From Ruficoccus sp. ZRK36 (GTDB taxonomy: Bacteria > Verrucomicrobiota > Verrucomicrobiia > Opitutales > Cerasicoccaceae), in NCBI RefSeq assembly GCF_019603315.1, contig NZ_CP080649.1, positions 1,007,501 through 1,071,500 on the forward strand: a stretch of DNA of 64,000 nt. The letters run 5' to 3'. Every line of letters begins with the position of its first letter. Positions within the stretch are counted from its first letter, which is position 1. The notes beneath the pieces were generated by a model. That model was given only the letters and a program-made list of their open reading frames with translations. It had not been told where the DNA came from and did not search any database. A program made the position numbers and the translations under genes. Of the stretch, positions 24,377-31,705 are shown piece by piece.

Positions 24377-24778
24377 ATGAAAAAGATTGCATCAACCCTC
24401 ATCGTATTCATCACACTCACAAGTGTTTCCCTGCTCGCCGGCCCGACTCCCGGAGGATGGTATAAACAGAAGACGTTATCAACCACTGAGGATTTCGCGG
24501 CCCTTGAGCCCGGCGATCAGGTCGCTCAGGTATGCAAAAAGTGCGATACGGTTTCCATGATCGAAATCGAATCCAAGAGTCAGGCGATGGCACTGTGCAA
24601 AGAAGGAAACACCATTGATTGCCCGTCATGCGACAACGTGGCGAAAGTCGTTCGCACAGGCCCTCCGTCTAAATCACGGCAGAAAATCCAGTTCGTCGAT
24701 GACCACGGGGATGCATGCATGTTTATGGCGAAAATGGAACCCAAAATGCCGATGGGCTCTTCGCATAGCCATAAATAA
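24377..24778 (+). CDS. Secreted CxxC protein of the metal regulon
   Basis: A 133-aa protein starting MKKIASTLIVFITLTSVSLL with a signal peptide cleaved near LLAGP. The mature part has CKKC and CPSC motifs about 36 residues apart, then SRQKIQFVDDHGDACMFMAK, and a His-rich end (GSSHSHK). Two CxxC pairs suggest metal binding or a zinc-ribbon-like fold. I do not recognise a named family. An in-frame ATG at 24335, 9 nt after the P4 -10 element, would add 14 residues and allow leaderless translation, but the signal peptide favours 24377. A terminator follows. Confidence 0.8.
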   Translation: MKKIASTLIVFITLTSVSLLAGPTPGGWYKQKTLSTTEDFAALEPGDQVAQVCKKCDTVSMIEIESKSQAMALCKEGNTIDCPSCDNVAKVVRTGPPSKSRQKIQFVDDHGDACMFMAKMEPKMPMGSSHSHK

Positions 24779-24803
24779 TCGAACAATCAGATTGTTGCCC
24801 GCA

Positions 24804-24834
24804 AAGCGATGGTTCAAAAGGCCATCGCTTTTTT
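24804..24834 (+). terminator. Terminator after the CxxC protein gene
   Basis: AAGCGATGG (24804-24812) pairs with CCATCGCTT (24822-24830) and is followed by T residues. Confidence 0.85.
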
Positions 24835-24982
24835 GCTATAGATATTCAATGTACAATTATAGGCTTTGGGCAAATTCCTGTACTCAAAAAAAATGTCTAC
24901 CGTGAGCGGCTTGGCATGACCACGGCAAAGTCTTCGTCAATCTGGTAGGGAATCACGCTATTTAATACGTGTGCTTTCGCTG

Positions 24983-25093
24983 TCAGTAACCGTTCTTGGG
25001 GAGGTCGATGCCCCGAGTGAGGCAGTGCTTGCGGACTGCGTTGTCGCTGACGCCGAGGTCGTTTGTAATGTGCAGATATTTATGACTCAGGCG
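24983..25093 (-). pseudogene. Integrase C-terminal remnant 3
   Basis: On the minus strand the frame reads ITNDLGVSDNAVRKHCLTRG then IDLPKNGY and stop. This matches the helix-turn-helix tail of integrase 2 (KDLGVSDNAIRKRC). The rest of the integrase is missing. The surrounding 24835-25300 has no other gene I can support. Confidence 0.65.
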
Positions 25094-25300
25094 GTGGCTG
25101 GCCGTGTTTGCAGGAGCTTTGCTTTGGCTACGACAGCAGGGGTCATGCTGGGGATGTGCGCAATGATGGATATCGGGAGATTTTTGAGTAGGGAGAGAAT
25201 GTAGTCGTAGGGCTTGAGACGGTATCATTTGGAGGACTGGGGGAGGGCAAAGAGGATGGCAGCGGTTTTGCCGGACGCGCTCCGGCATTCTGGCAGCTAA

Positions 25301-25354
25301 AGAAAAGCCCCCCTTAATCCCTGCCGAATAGCGGCAAGGCCGATGGTGGGGCTT
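25301..25354 (-). terminator. Terminator of the DUF932-like gene
   Basis: On the minus strand, AAGCCCC pairs with GGGGCTT (25348-25354 with 25305-25311). An inner stem CCTTGCCG/CGGCAGGG and the tail TTCTTT complete it. Confidence 0.65.
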
Positions 25355-25358
25355 CTCC

Positions 25359-25380
25359 GGTGTAAACCATGGTTTACACC
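25359..25380. promoter_or_regulatory. Perfect 22-bp palindrome
   Basis: GGTGTAAACCA and its exact complement TGGTTTACACC meet without a spacer at 25359-25380. It lies 15 nt beyond the DUF932 stop codon, just before the terminator. It may be a protein-binding site or part of the transcript end. Confidence 0.5.
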
Positions 25381-25395
25381 AAGGACCTGCGAGGC

Positions 25396-26166
25396 CTAGT
25401 TGAGTCCGGCCTCATGGTCGAGGAGGCGATGCAGGCGTCGGGTTCTGTCCGGGAGCAGGTCCACGCGGCCCTTGAAGACTTCCGTAAAAGCGTTTTGGAG
25501 GCTCCAGAGGGTGCGGGGCGCAAACGCTTCATGACGGGGTTTTCTCCACAGGGAGAGGACCTTGGGGATGTATCCGTTGGCCATGACACCTTTATCGACA
25601 GCGCGGATAACCAGGTCATGGGCACGCCGGTCATTGATGCGGGCCTCACGATAACGGATGACCCGGTAATCGTGCTGGTCCCAGTAGCGCCTGAGCTTGC
25701 CCACGGCGGCATCCACCAGCCGGGGCAGGTCGTCGAGGATACGCGGGGTGTGCTTGCGGGCCAACTGGATCTCTCCGGAAAAAGACAGATTGTCGCAAAC
25801 AAGCACCTGGCTGCCCGCGACGAGCCCGGCAGAGAAGCGCATGTCATGAGAATTCCTTACACCGACGACGTAGTGGTAGTCGGGGTTGTGGGTAAAACCG
25901 CTGACCTCGATCAGACCGAAGTAACGGGCGTTGTCATGGGTGAGCCCATGCGCCTGCCCGGCAATGGCAAAGCCCTGGGTAAGCAGGGCAACCTCCACGA
26001 CTTGCAGGAGCTTTAAGTGCGCAATCGGCCTCCAGGTGCTGGTCGGAGGTGGTGTCGGTGCCTGCGCGAGCTCTCCACGGCTGACGGCGTGGCTACCGCA
26101 GTGCAAGAGCAGGTTGCAAGGCTTGGTGGTTGTGGCTGAGACGGGTTCGATGGTATCGGTGATCAT
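25396..26166 (-). CDS. DUF932-like plasmid/phage protein
   Basis: A 256-aa protein from ATG 26166. The middle has the family-like stretch HNPDYHYVVGVRNSHDMRFS, then AGLVAGSQVLVCDNLSFSGE and RKHTPRILDDLPRLVDAAVG. DUF932 proteins are common on plasmids, phages and integrative elements, and their function is not established. A second in-frame ATG at 26271 would add a Ser/Arg-rich stretch with no family resemblance, so the shorter form is preferred. It follows the cassette operon but is separated from it by a strong terminator. Confidence 0.75.
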   Translation of the reverse strand: MITDTIEPVSATTTKPCNLLLHCGSHAVSRGELAQAPTPPPTSTWRPIAHLKLLQVVEVALLTQGFAIAGQAHGLTHDNARYFGLIEVSGFTHNPDYHYVVGVRNSHDMRFSAGLVAGSQVLVCDNLSFSGEIQLARKHTPRILDDLPRLVDAAVGKLRRYWDQHDYRVIRYREARINDRRAHDLVIRAVDKGVMANGYIPKVLSLWRKPRHEAFAPRTLWSLQNAFTEVFKGRVDLLPDRTRRLHRLLDHEAGLN

Positions 26167-26226
26167 GGTGTTGATGAGTTGAGGGTGGTGAGTGATGCGC
26201 CGACTTGACGCATGCGGAAAAACAAA

Positions 26227-26256
26227 AGCCCCGCCTCGTGTGATCGAGGCGGGGCT
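26227..26256 (-). terminator. Terminator of the cassette operon, copy 2
   Basis: A perfect 12-bp stem AGCCCCGCCTCG/CGAGGCGGGGCT with a 6-nt loop. On the minus strand it is followed by TTTGTTTTT. Confidence 0.9.
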
Positions 26257-26283
26257 GTATTGGCCGGGCATGACATGTGAGGC

Positions 26284-26520
26284 TCAGCGGTAGCGTTCAC
26301 GGTCCCGTTCGTACTCGGGGTATTCCGGGACGAAGGGCGAACGTCTCACCGCTCCCACGGCATAACCAATGGACCCGATGAGGACGGCTACGGAGATGAC
26401 CAGGAACGGGCTGAGCGTTTCCTTGGCCTCATTGACCGCCCCGATGGCGACCGGCCCCACCAGCGTGCCGACGCTGTAGGCAGTCAGCGCGACGAGCACG
26501 AGCTTAAGGACGGCATTCAT
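26284..26520 (-). CDS. Small two-helix membrane protein of the cassette
   Basis: A 78-aa protein with two hydrophobic helices (LVLVALTAYSVGTLVGPVA and FLVISVAVLIGSIGYAVGAV) and a charged tail rich in Glu, Tyr and Arg (EYPEYERDRERYR). It overlaps the preceding gene by 17 nt. Function unknown. The matching gene of copy 1 would lie left of this window. Confidence 0.6.
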   Translation of the reverse strand: MNAVLKLVLVALTAYSVGTLVGPVAIGAVNEAKETLSPFLVISVAVLIGSIGYAVGAVRRSPFVPEYPEYERDRERYR

Positions 26521-26776
26521 GATGAGGCTGACTGTTATGTTTACGTTTTATCCGGCGCTGCGGGTTCAGGTGCTTATACCTGGCCGCCCGCACAATACTG
26601 CTTCCCCAGATGAGAGAACAGGCGACCGAGCATCCCCCGACCCAGTAGAGGGCATGGGCCAGTGGCAGGAGGACGGGTTGCTCGACCGGAGGAGGTGAGG
26701 GTGGCTCGTCGTGGTCGTTGAGCATAAAAATGCCCGCGCCCACGCTGATCACGGTGATGAGGATGGCCTGGATCAT
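26504..26776 (-). CDS. Small membrane protein of the cassette, copy 2
   Basis: A 90-aa protein from ATG 26776, which overlaps the nuclease stop as ATGA. Helix 1 is MIQAILITVISVGAGIFML, then a proline-rich loop, helix 2 LAHALYWVGGCSVACSLIWG and a basic tail (NPQRRIKRKHN). Two membrane spans with a basic cytoplasmic tail resemble small phage-type spanin or holin proteins, but the similarity is only in form. A longer in-frame start exists at 26821, but the ATGA coupling seen throughout the operon supports 26776. Confidence 0.65.
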   Translation of the reverse strand: MIQAILITVISVGAGIFMLNDHDEPPSPPPVEQPVLLPLAHALYWVGGCSVACSLIWGSSIVRAARYKHLNPQRRIKRKHNSQPHHECRP

Positions 26777-27594
26777 CGCGCCCCTCCCGTCCATTTTGCG
26801 CACTGCGAGCGGTAGCTGCACCAGGCACAGTGCATGCCTGGCTGTGGATGAAACCGCTCATGGTAAATGCCGTCCACCGCCGCACAGGCAATGTCCAGCA
26901 CGCGCTGTTTCTCTCGTTCGCTCGCCGGTGCCAGCCGGTGTACGATAATCTTCGGGACCTTGGTTTTTACGATGAAAACCAGTTCGCGGCCCTCGACCTT
27001 TTCGCCCGTTGCCGATTCGATAAGCAGTTGGTAGAGCGTGAGCTGTGCCTCGTGCTGGAAGGCTTCGAGCTGGATGTTTGGGGTGCTCGCGCAGGTCTTG
27101 TAATCGACCGGTACGTTGCCCACCCGAACCAGATCGATGTACCCGAGCACGGGGCTGGGGATGTCCGGCAGGTCCTCCTCCAGTTGGACTTCGACACCGA
27201 GTGGAAGCTCTGTCATCTGCCCGTGCTCGGAGTCCAGGTAGGCCTCGACCATTTTGATGCCTTTGTCGTGATTGGTCTGTCGCGTATCCATGTTCGGATA
27301 CACAGGGGCCTCATCAGGCGTATTAAACGCCTGTGTGAAGGCCTCGATCACCGTCGTCCGCTCATGGCACTCCCCACGCCAGCGAGCGCGGTGGAAGTGC
27401 TGCAAGGCGGCGTGGACAGCCTTACCCAGGTGCAGGCTGGGGGAGACAGGCTCGGACAACTTAAGGACCTTCTTGTACCAGAACTTCAGCGGACAGGTCA
27501 GGTAGAGTTTGACCGTGCTGGCCGAGATGTGATCAAGCAGGCCATCGGTGGAGGGATGCTGGCCGTTGTGGTCGTGTTCCAGTGGCTGGATCAT
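26773..27594 (-). CDS. PD-(D/E)XK nuclease, Cas4/RecB type (copy 2)
   Basis: A 273-aa protein, full length and collinear with copy 1. All catalytic and cysteine positions are kept: His61, Asp154, Asp164, Lys166, Gln184, Tyr188, Cys34, Cys256, Cys259, Cys265. Substitutions are conservative (for example Val to Ile near the core strands), which suggests both copies are under selection for function. Coupled by ATGA overlaps to both neighbours. Confidence 0.87.
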   Translation of the reverse strand: MIQPLEHDHNGQHPSTDGLLDHISASTVKLYLTCPLKFWYKKVLKLSEPVSPSLHLGKAVHAALQHFHRARWRGECHERTTVIEAFTQAFNTPDEAPVYPNMDTRQTNHDKGIKMVEAYLDSEHGQMTELPLGVEVQLEEDLPDIPSPVLGYIDLVRVGNVPVDYKTCASTPNIQLEAFQHEAQLTLYQLLIESATGEKVEGRELVFIVKTKVPKIIVHRLAPASEREKQRVLDIACAAVDGIYHERFHPQPGMHCAWCSYRSQCAKWTGGAR

Positions 27595-28067
27595 GACCGG
27601 TTCCTCCCCTTGGCAGAGCCGTAGGTGCCGATCAGTTCGTCGATCAGTCCGGAGGCCTGCATCTTGTTGAGGCGGGTGAGGGGCGTCTGGAAGCGGCTTT
27701 GGGCTAACTCTTCCAGCGCATCAGTCGTGAGGCCGTGCTCCTTCATCATCCGCTCGATCAGGGCCTGCTGTTTAGGAGAACAAGTCCATCCGCTCGATGC
27801 CTGTTGGTTGAAGGCCGGGCGGTTGGGGTCTGCCCGTAGCGGTGTGCGTGCGGGCTCGTGTAGCGATGAACCGGATACAGGCAAAAAGCCCGTCTCCTGA
27901 ATGTCCCGGTCCACCGCCTCCTGCAGTTGCCGGTACAGGTGCGTGCTGGCCTGCTGGATGTGGGCGAGGTCGTTAACCTCCGTGCGGACCGTGATGGAAT
28001 ACTGGTGCGAAGAGAACTGCGGCAGGCCCAGCTTCTTCGAGTAGTTGGCTTCGAGGGTGATAGCCAT
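27591..28067 (-). CDS. 158-aa cassette protein of unknown function (copy 2)
   Basis: Collinear with copy 1. The N-terminal 66 residues are almost unchanged (SKKLGLPQFSSHQYSITVR), as is the helical tail (LNKMQASGLIDELIGTYG). The middle, around residues 68-95, has changed most (FNQQASSGWTCSPKQQ against FIRQSSHRWACSPKQQ), as expected for a linker between two domains. First gene of the operon behind the hairpin leader. Confidence 0.72.
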   Translation of the reverse strand: MAITLEANYSKKLGLPQFSSHQYSITVRTEVNDLAHIQQASTHLYRQLQEAVDRDIQETGFLPVSGSSLHEPARTPLRADPNRPAFNQQASSGWTCSPKQQALIERMMKEHGLTTDALEELAQSRFQTPLTRLNKMQASGLIDELIGTYGSAKGRNRS

Positions 28068-28176
28068 GAGGAATCCTTTCGAATGTGACCGTGTGGGTAC
28101 GAAAAAGCCCGGCGACGGGTCGGTGTCTGCCGGGCTTCTGATAGCGAGATCGTCCCGCTATCACGGATATATAACG
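28068..28176 (-). promoter_or_regulatory. Leader of the cassette operon with two hairpins (copy 2)
   Basis: Same elements as in copy 1: TGATAGCG/CGCTATCA (28139-28146 with 28156-28163) and the terminator-like AAGCCCGGC/GCCGGGCTT (28105-28113 with 28129-28137). Here the leader follows integrase 2 on the same strand, so the hairpin could also end the integrase transcript. Confidence 0.5.
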
Positions 28177-28208
28177 CAGGTCGAGGGCTTTTTGCGCAGG
28201 GGAGGAGG

Positions 28209-29606
28209 CTACAGCCCGAGTGCCCGTTGTCGCTGCCAGTAGCCGTTCTTGGGCAAGTCGATCTTGTGCTTGATGCAGCGCTTGCGGATCGCGTTGTCCG
28301 AGACGCCTAAATCCTTGGCCAGCTTCGACAACGGTTTTTCCCACACCAGTTTGGCCAGATCTTTGTCATCGGGCCAGTTGTCGAGGCCTTGTCCCGTGGG
28401 AAGATCGACCGTGACGGTTTTCAGGGATTCAGGAGAAATTTCCCAGTAGGCATCGACGGACTTGGGGTCATCGATGACGTCGCGGTAATGCCGCTCGATC
28501 ATCGTTCTGGACGTGCCGTTGTTGAACGCTGTGTAAGCGTCATCCTTGTCGCGCTCCAGCTGAAAGCTGATCGAGGTGTGCCGGATGATGTCCTGCACCC
28601 AGTGCTCGGCTTGAGTGGCTGCTTTGAGGACCTTCATCTTATACGCTGCGCCCTTGGGCTGACCTGTAAATGGAAACTTTTTCAGCCAGGTGGAAAGGAT
28701 CTCTGGCTTGGGAACCCGCCTGTTCATCTGACGGCGTAATTTCCCTCCTGTGACAACGATGTACTCGTCCTTGATGTTCTTGGGCTCAAGGTCATCGATT
28801 TCACTGGGACGTAGTCCTGCAAAGAGCCCAAGTGCGATGACCGCAGCCATGGCTCCGTCGCTGTAGAGCATGGACGCTCGGAGCAGGCGCTTGGCTTCAT
28901 CGAGGGACAGGATTGAAACCTGGGAGGTGTCGGCTGGAAGCTTGTCTAGCCTGATGCACGGGTTTTCAACCGCATAGTGATGACGAACGCACCAGTTGAA
29001 GAAGGTGTTCAGACCGCGTCGATAGGTTTTCTGGGTATTCAGGTTGTTGTATGGTTTCAGTATCCTCTCCAGGTCCTTCATCCCTATTCGGTGAATAGGA
29101 GTGTTCGGGTCGAGTTTATTCAATAATTTCAGAGATGACTCATAGTGCGTTCTTGTTTTCGCACGCAGAATCGACTTGTTCTCATGAAAGTACGCTTTAG
29201 CCGTCTGCAAGGATAGCTCCTCCAATTCGGGTGTATAGTGCTTTAGAATGTAGTCTAGAGCAGAATCCAGCGACAACCCGGCCTGCTCTTTCAAGGTTGT
29301 GCCCAGTTTCTTGTAGTGGGTGACGATTTCGACAAGCGACTTTCCTTCGGCTAAGCTGACCGCACTCTCGGCGTCAGCGAGCTGCCCTTGGGATAGGGAG
29401 GTCCGGTGAAGCTGGTAGCCGATGCTTATCCCAGCGGCCTCGGTCTCAATCCGGGTGCGGTGCTCGATGGCATCTGTCTTCTTCTGGAAATTTTTGCGTT
29501 CACGCTTCCCATCCGGCCAGTAGCCGGTTACTCTCCATGACGTGCTGCCACTGTCATTCACATACTTCTGGAGCTGGAAACGCTCTGTTTTCTTTGGACG
29601 AGCCAT
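28209..29606 (-). CDS. Tyrosine recombinase (integrase 2)
   Basis: A 465-aa integrase. The N-terminal arm-binding part (about 8-60, SGSTSWRVTGYWPDGKRERK) precedes a core-binding domain (about 115-210, KTYRRGLNTFFNWCVRHHYA). The catalytic residues are Arg266 (FAGLRPSEI), Arg342-His343 (DIIRHTSIS) and Tyr374 (ERHYRDV). The C-terminal tail (about 411-460) has the helix-turn-helix LAKDLGVSDNAIRKRC followed by DLPKNGYWQRQ. Three loose copies of this tail are found elsewhere in the window. It starts 98 nt from a tRNA-Pro 3' fragment and reads away from it, the same layout as integrase 1 with tRNA-Gly, although the two proteins are only distantly alike. Confidence 0.93.
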   Translation of the reverse strand: MARPKKTERFQLQKYVNDSGSTSWRVTGYWPDGKRERKNFQKKTDAIEHRTRIETEAAGISIGYQLHRTSLSQGQLADAESAVSLAEGKSLVEIVTHYKKLGTTLKEQAGLSLDSALDYILKHYTPELEELSLQTAKAYFHENKSILRAKTRTHYESSLKLLNKLDPNTPIHRIGMKDLERILKPYNNLNTQKTYRRGLNTFFNWCVRHHYAVENPCIRLDKLPADTSQVSILSLDEAKRLLRASMLYSDGAMAAVIALGLFAGLRPSEIDDLEPKNIKDEYIVVTGGKLRRQMNRRVPKPEILSTWLKKFPFTGQPKGAAYKMKVLKAATQAEHWVQDIIRHTSISFQLERDKDDAYTAFNNGTSRTMIERHYRDVIDDPKSVDAYWEISPESLKTVTVDLPTGQGLDNWPDDKDLAKLVWEKPLSKLAKDLGVSDNAIRKRCIKHKIDLPKNGYWQRQRALGL

Positions 29607-29703
29607 GCCTGTACTTTGGACAACTATTTAGACAGTTGGCAATGATAATGCAAGTGAGATTAACGTAAGATGTTTAAATAAAACAATTAAAGTATGATAA
29701 ACA

Positions 29704-29753
29704 TCTGCTTTGGGAGCAGAGGGTCGCAGGTTCGAATCCTGTCGCCCCGACCA
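29704..29753 (+). tRNA. Detached 3' half of tRNA-Pro(TGG), probable att site
   Basis: Contains the anticodon arm TCTGC-TTTGGGA-GCAGA (anticodon TGG), the variable loop, the T arm (GCAGGTTCGAATCCTGT), the acceptor strand CGCCCCG, discriminator A and CCA. The 5' half is absent. With integrase 2 alongside, this marks the probable right end of an element inserted in a tRNA-Pro gene; genes to the right look like host chromosome. The intact tRNA-Pro should lie at the other end, and is not in this window. Confidence 0.88.
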
Positions 29754-29934
29754 CTTTGTTTTTCACTAAATCACTGAAAACAAAAGACCTTCATGCTGGT
29801 AGCACTTTGGGGGTCCACTCTGGTTAACGCGGTTCAACTCTGGGGAACTCTGGAAAAATGGTGCATTTTTGGCAACCGCTGAGGGGCTCGACGGGTGCCG
29901 TTGTCCTCCTGAATGTTCCGACGGGGGCATATCC

Positions 29935-30026
29935 ATAAGTTAAATATTCTACATATATGGATACTAGCGAAGGTCGGTGTTCAATGTATCGGGGTGTAAC
30001 AATGTTTAACTTATTGACATGACCTC
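29935..30026. repeat. 92-bp dispersed repeat, copy 1
   Basis: Matches 30578-30669 without net indels. Shared blocks include TTAAATATTCTACATATAT, GTTCAATGTAT, and ACAATGTTTAACTTATTGAC. It lies 53 nt before the Imm22-like gene. The left terminal arm is degraded compared with copy 2. The rest of 29754-30078 holds no gene I can support. Confidence 0.85.
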
Positions 30027-30078
30027 TTCATTTTGTGACCCCTTCATTTCAAACAGAAACCGCTACTAGATAGTTATT

Positions 30079-30510
30079 ATGTTTAAGAAATTTTTCGCAA
30101 AAAAAGAGCCGTTAGAACCTAGAGTGTCAGGGGAAGGTGACGTTAGTGGTCCCGACTACCATGACTATGTGGAAGGGGGGGTCGTTTCTATATGGATTGG
30201 CTCTTTTACTGATGAATCTGATTTAGACGATTATCTCCAATCGATTTTTCCGAAAGACTTTGGGATCAAGATTCCAACTTTCAAGATTGGGGAACTTTGG
30301 GCTGAATCTTCGCCAGTATCGATTTTTGAATTAGTGAAAGATTTTTCGAAAGCAGGACGATTTGAAATGAAATGTGTAGAGGCGGCTAAGAGGTTGAATA
30401 TTGTTGAGGCCTCTTGTATGTTTATTGCTTATGATTTTCGGTATGATGCTGCCTTAATGAAGAATCAATCTGCTCCACTAACGTTTGTGGGGACGATTAA
30501 ATATCGCTGA
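30079..30510 (+). CDS. Imm22-like immunity protein
   Basis: A 143-aa protein. VVSIWIGSFTDESDLDDYLQ near the N terminus, PKDFGIKIPTF and the C-terminal VEASCMFIAYDFRYDAALM match the Imm22 immunity-protein family of polymorphic toxin systems. The gene is visibly AT-rich compared with its surroundings and starts with a basic stretch (MFKKFFAKKEP). No toxin gene is adjacent. It is preceded by one copy of the dispersed repeat and followed by the second. Imported or left-over immunity genes of this kind protect against toxins of competitors. Confidence 0.72.
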   Translation: MFKKFFAKKEPLEPRVSGEGDVSGPDYHDYVEGGVVSIWIGSFTDESDLDDYLQSIFPKDFGIKIPTFKIGELWAESSPVSIFELVKDFSKAGRFEMKCVEAAKRLNIVEASCMFIAYDFRYDAALMKNQSAPLTFVGTIKYR

Positions 30511-30567
30511 TTCGCCCCCCCCCCCCCTCCCCCACCTCCTTACTTGCTTTTCGCACCATACTGAAGG

Positions 30568-30667
30568 GGTCAGGCCAATAATTTAAATATTCTACATATA
30601 TTGACACTAACGAAGGACAGGGTTCAATGTATAGGGGTTTCACAATGTTTAACTTATTGACCTGACC
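30568..30667. repeat. Dispersed repeat, copy 2, with terminal inverted repeats
   Basis: A 100-bp unit bounded by GGTCAGGCCAATAA (30568-30581) and TTATTGACCTGACC (30654-30667), which match as inverted repeats at 13 of 14 positions. The inner 92 bp match copy 1. No coding capacity. The GGGGTCAGG ends resemble REP or MITE-type elements spread by a transposase elsewhere; that is inference. Confidence 0.8.
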
Positions 30668-30754
30668 TCATCATTACCTCACAGCACAAATACGATGATT
30701 ATGGAAGAAAAAACAAAGAGAGGCCTGTAGAAAAAGAGAAAGAGGATTAGTTTT

Positions 30755-31147
30755 ATGAAACCACGCATAAATGAAAAGCAGCTTAGATCTGTTATGGGAC
30801 TGAGTGCCCCAAAGCGTTATTCCTATTTCATCAAGAAGGTTGCCGACTGGGAAATGGTTTGGGGTTTATATCAAAATGGATGGGCTTTAACACAGTCGTC
30901 CGAGGGGAATACCGTATTTCCTTTTTGGCCTGCCATGGAGTTTGCTCAACTCTGCGCAACCAACGAATGGGAGAATTACAGCCCAGAAGAAATACCTCTA
31001 TCAGATTTTATGAATGATCTTTTGCCTAAACTTGGTAGTGATGGCATCCTCCCCGGTGTATTTTTTGTTCCCGAACACGGTAGTGTAAATGCATCAGCAA
31101 ATCAAATACTGGAGGATTTAAATGAAGAGCTATCACGCCTTGAGTAG
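30755..31147 (+). CDS. DUF2750 protein (immunity-type)
   Basis: A 130-aa protein. The stretch RYSYFIKKVADWEMVWGLYQ, then GWALTQSSEGNTVFPFWPAM, ATNEWENYSPEEIPLSDF and ILEDLNEELSRL follow the DUF2750 pattern from end to end. DUF2750 proteins often occur among immunity genes of polymorphic toxins. It is AT-rich like its neighbour and also lies 3' of a copy of the dispersed repeat, so the two look like a small immunity array. Confidence 0.75.
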   Translation: MKPRINEKQLRSVMGLSAPKRYSYFIKKVADWEMVWGLYQNGWALTQSSEGNTVFPFWPAMEFAQLCATNEWENYSPEEIPLSDFMNDLLPKLGSDGILPGVFFVPEHGSVNASANQILEDLNEELSRLE

Positions 31148-31705
31148 TGAACACCGACGGCAGAACGTTAGCACGCGCGGTGCCATGTTTCTAAACGCGA
31201 CTAACTCCTCGGCCCAAGCAGGGGCGCATTGCAACGTCGGTAGTGTATCGTTTGCCTTTTGGCAGAGCGATGTCCGTGTGCGATGAGGGCGGTTGTTGCG
31301 GTTGGGGGGCTGTATAGTGTCTAGGGCTTATATCTGGGAGATTCTCCGGTGTGCCGGTATTTCGTGCGTCATTATTCGGATGCATCTGTCTGGCGTGGCT
31401 ACTTTTTTAGCTTTCTAACTGCCAGCCGGTTAGGTGATTTTACTTGGGAGTTCCTGGTGGCGGGGTTTTATGTCAAGGATAGAAAAAATAATATTTACCT
31501 TTGACATAATTAGACGGCCTTCTGATTGTGGCCCCACATAAACATCCGCTGAGGCGTGCATTTCGCCTTGTTTTATGGGTGTTGTCCACATTCGCAGTCA
31601 GGCGTAGCTACGCGCCAGAGGTTACGGCGAATATACATTGGACAGTGACGTTGCTCTGGGCGGTGTCACACACAACGGGCGTTTTTTCGGCGTCCCTACA
31701 GTAAC
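31148..31705. other. Intergenic region before the porin
   Basis: 558 bases without a gene I can support. A TTGACA at 31501-31506 has no good -10 at the right distance. The G+C content rises compared with the immunity genes. I see no RNA gene or strong hairpin here. Confidence 0.5.

Larger units (their letters stand above)
26647..28205. repeat. Duplicated cassette, copy 2
   Basis: Near-identical to 1-1559 at constant offset 26646. The right boundary at 28205 lies 3 nt from the stop codon of integrase 2, so this copy is directly downstream of an integrase gene. Further left, beyond the limit of comparison, copy 2 continues into a second small membrane protein and a terminator. Confidence 0.95.

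Noticed and set aside
25369-26016. 215-codon ORF on the plus strand
   Set aside because: Antisense of the DUF932-like gene; its start lies in the 22-bp palindrome.
31191-31385. 64-codon ORF on the minus strand before the porin
   Set aside because: Short, low complexity in Pro/His/Thr, no ribosome site and no similarity that I can see.
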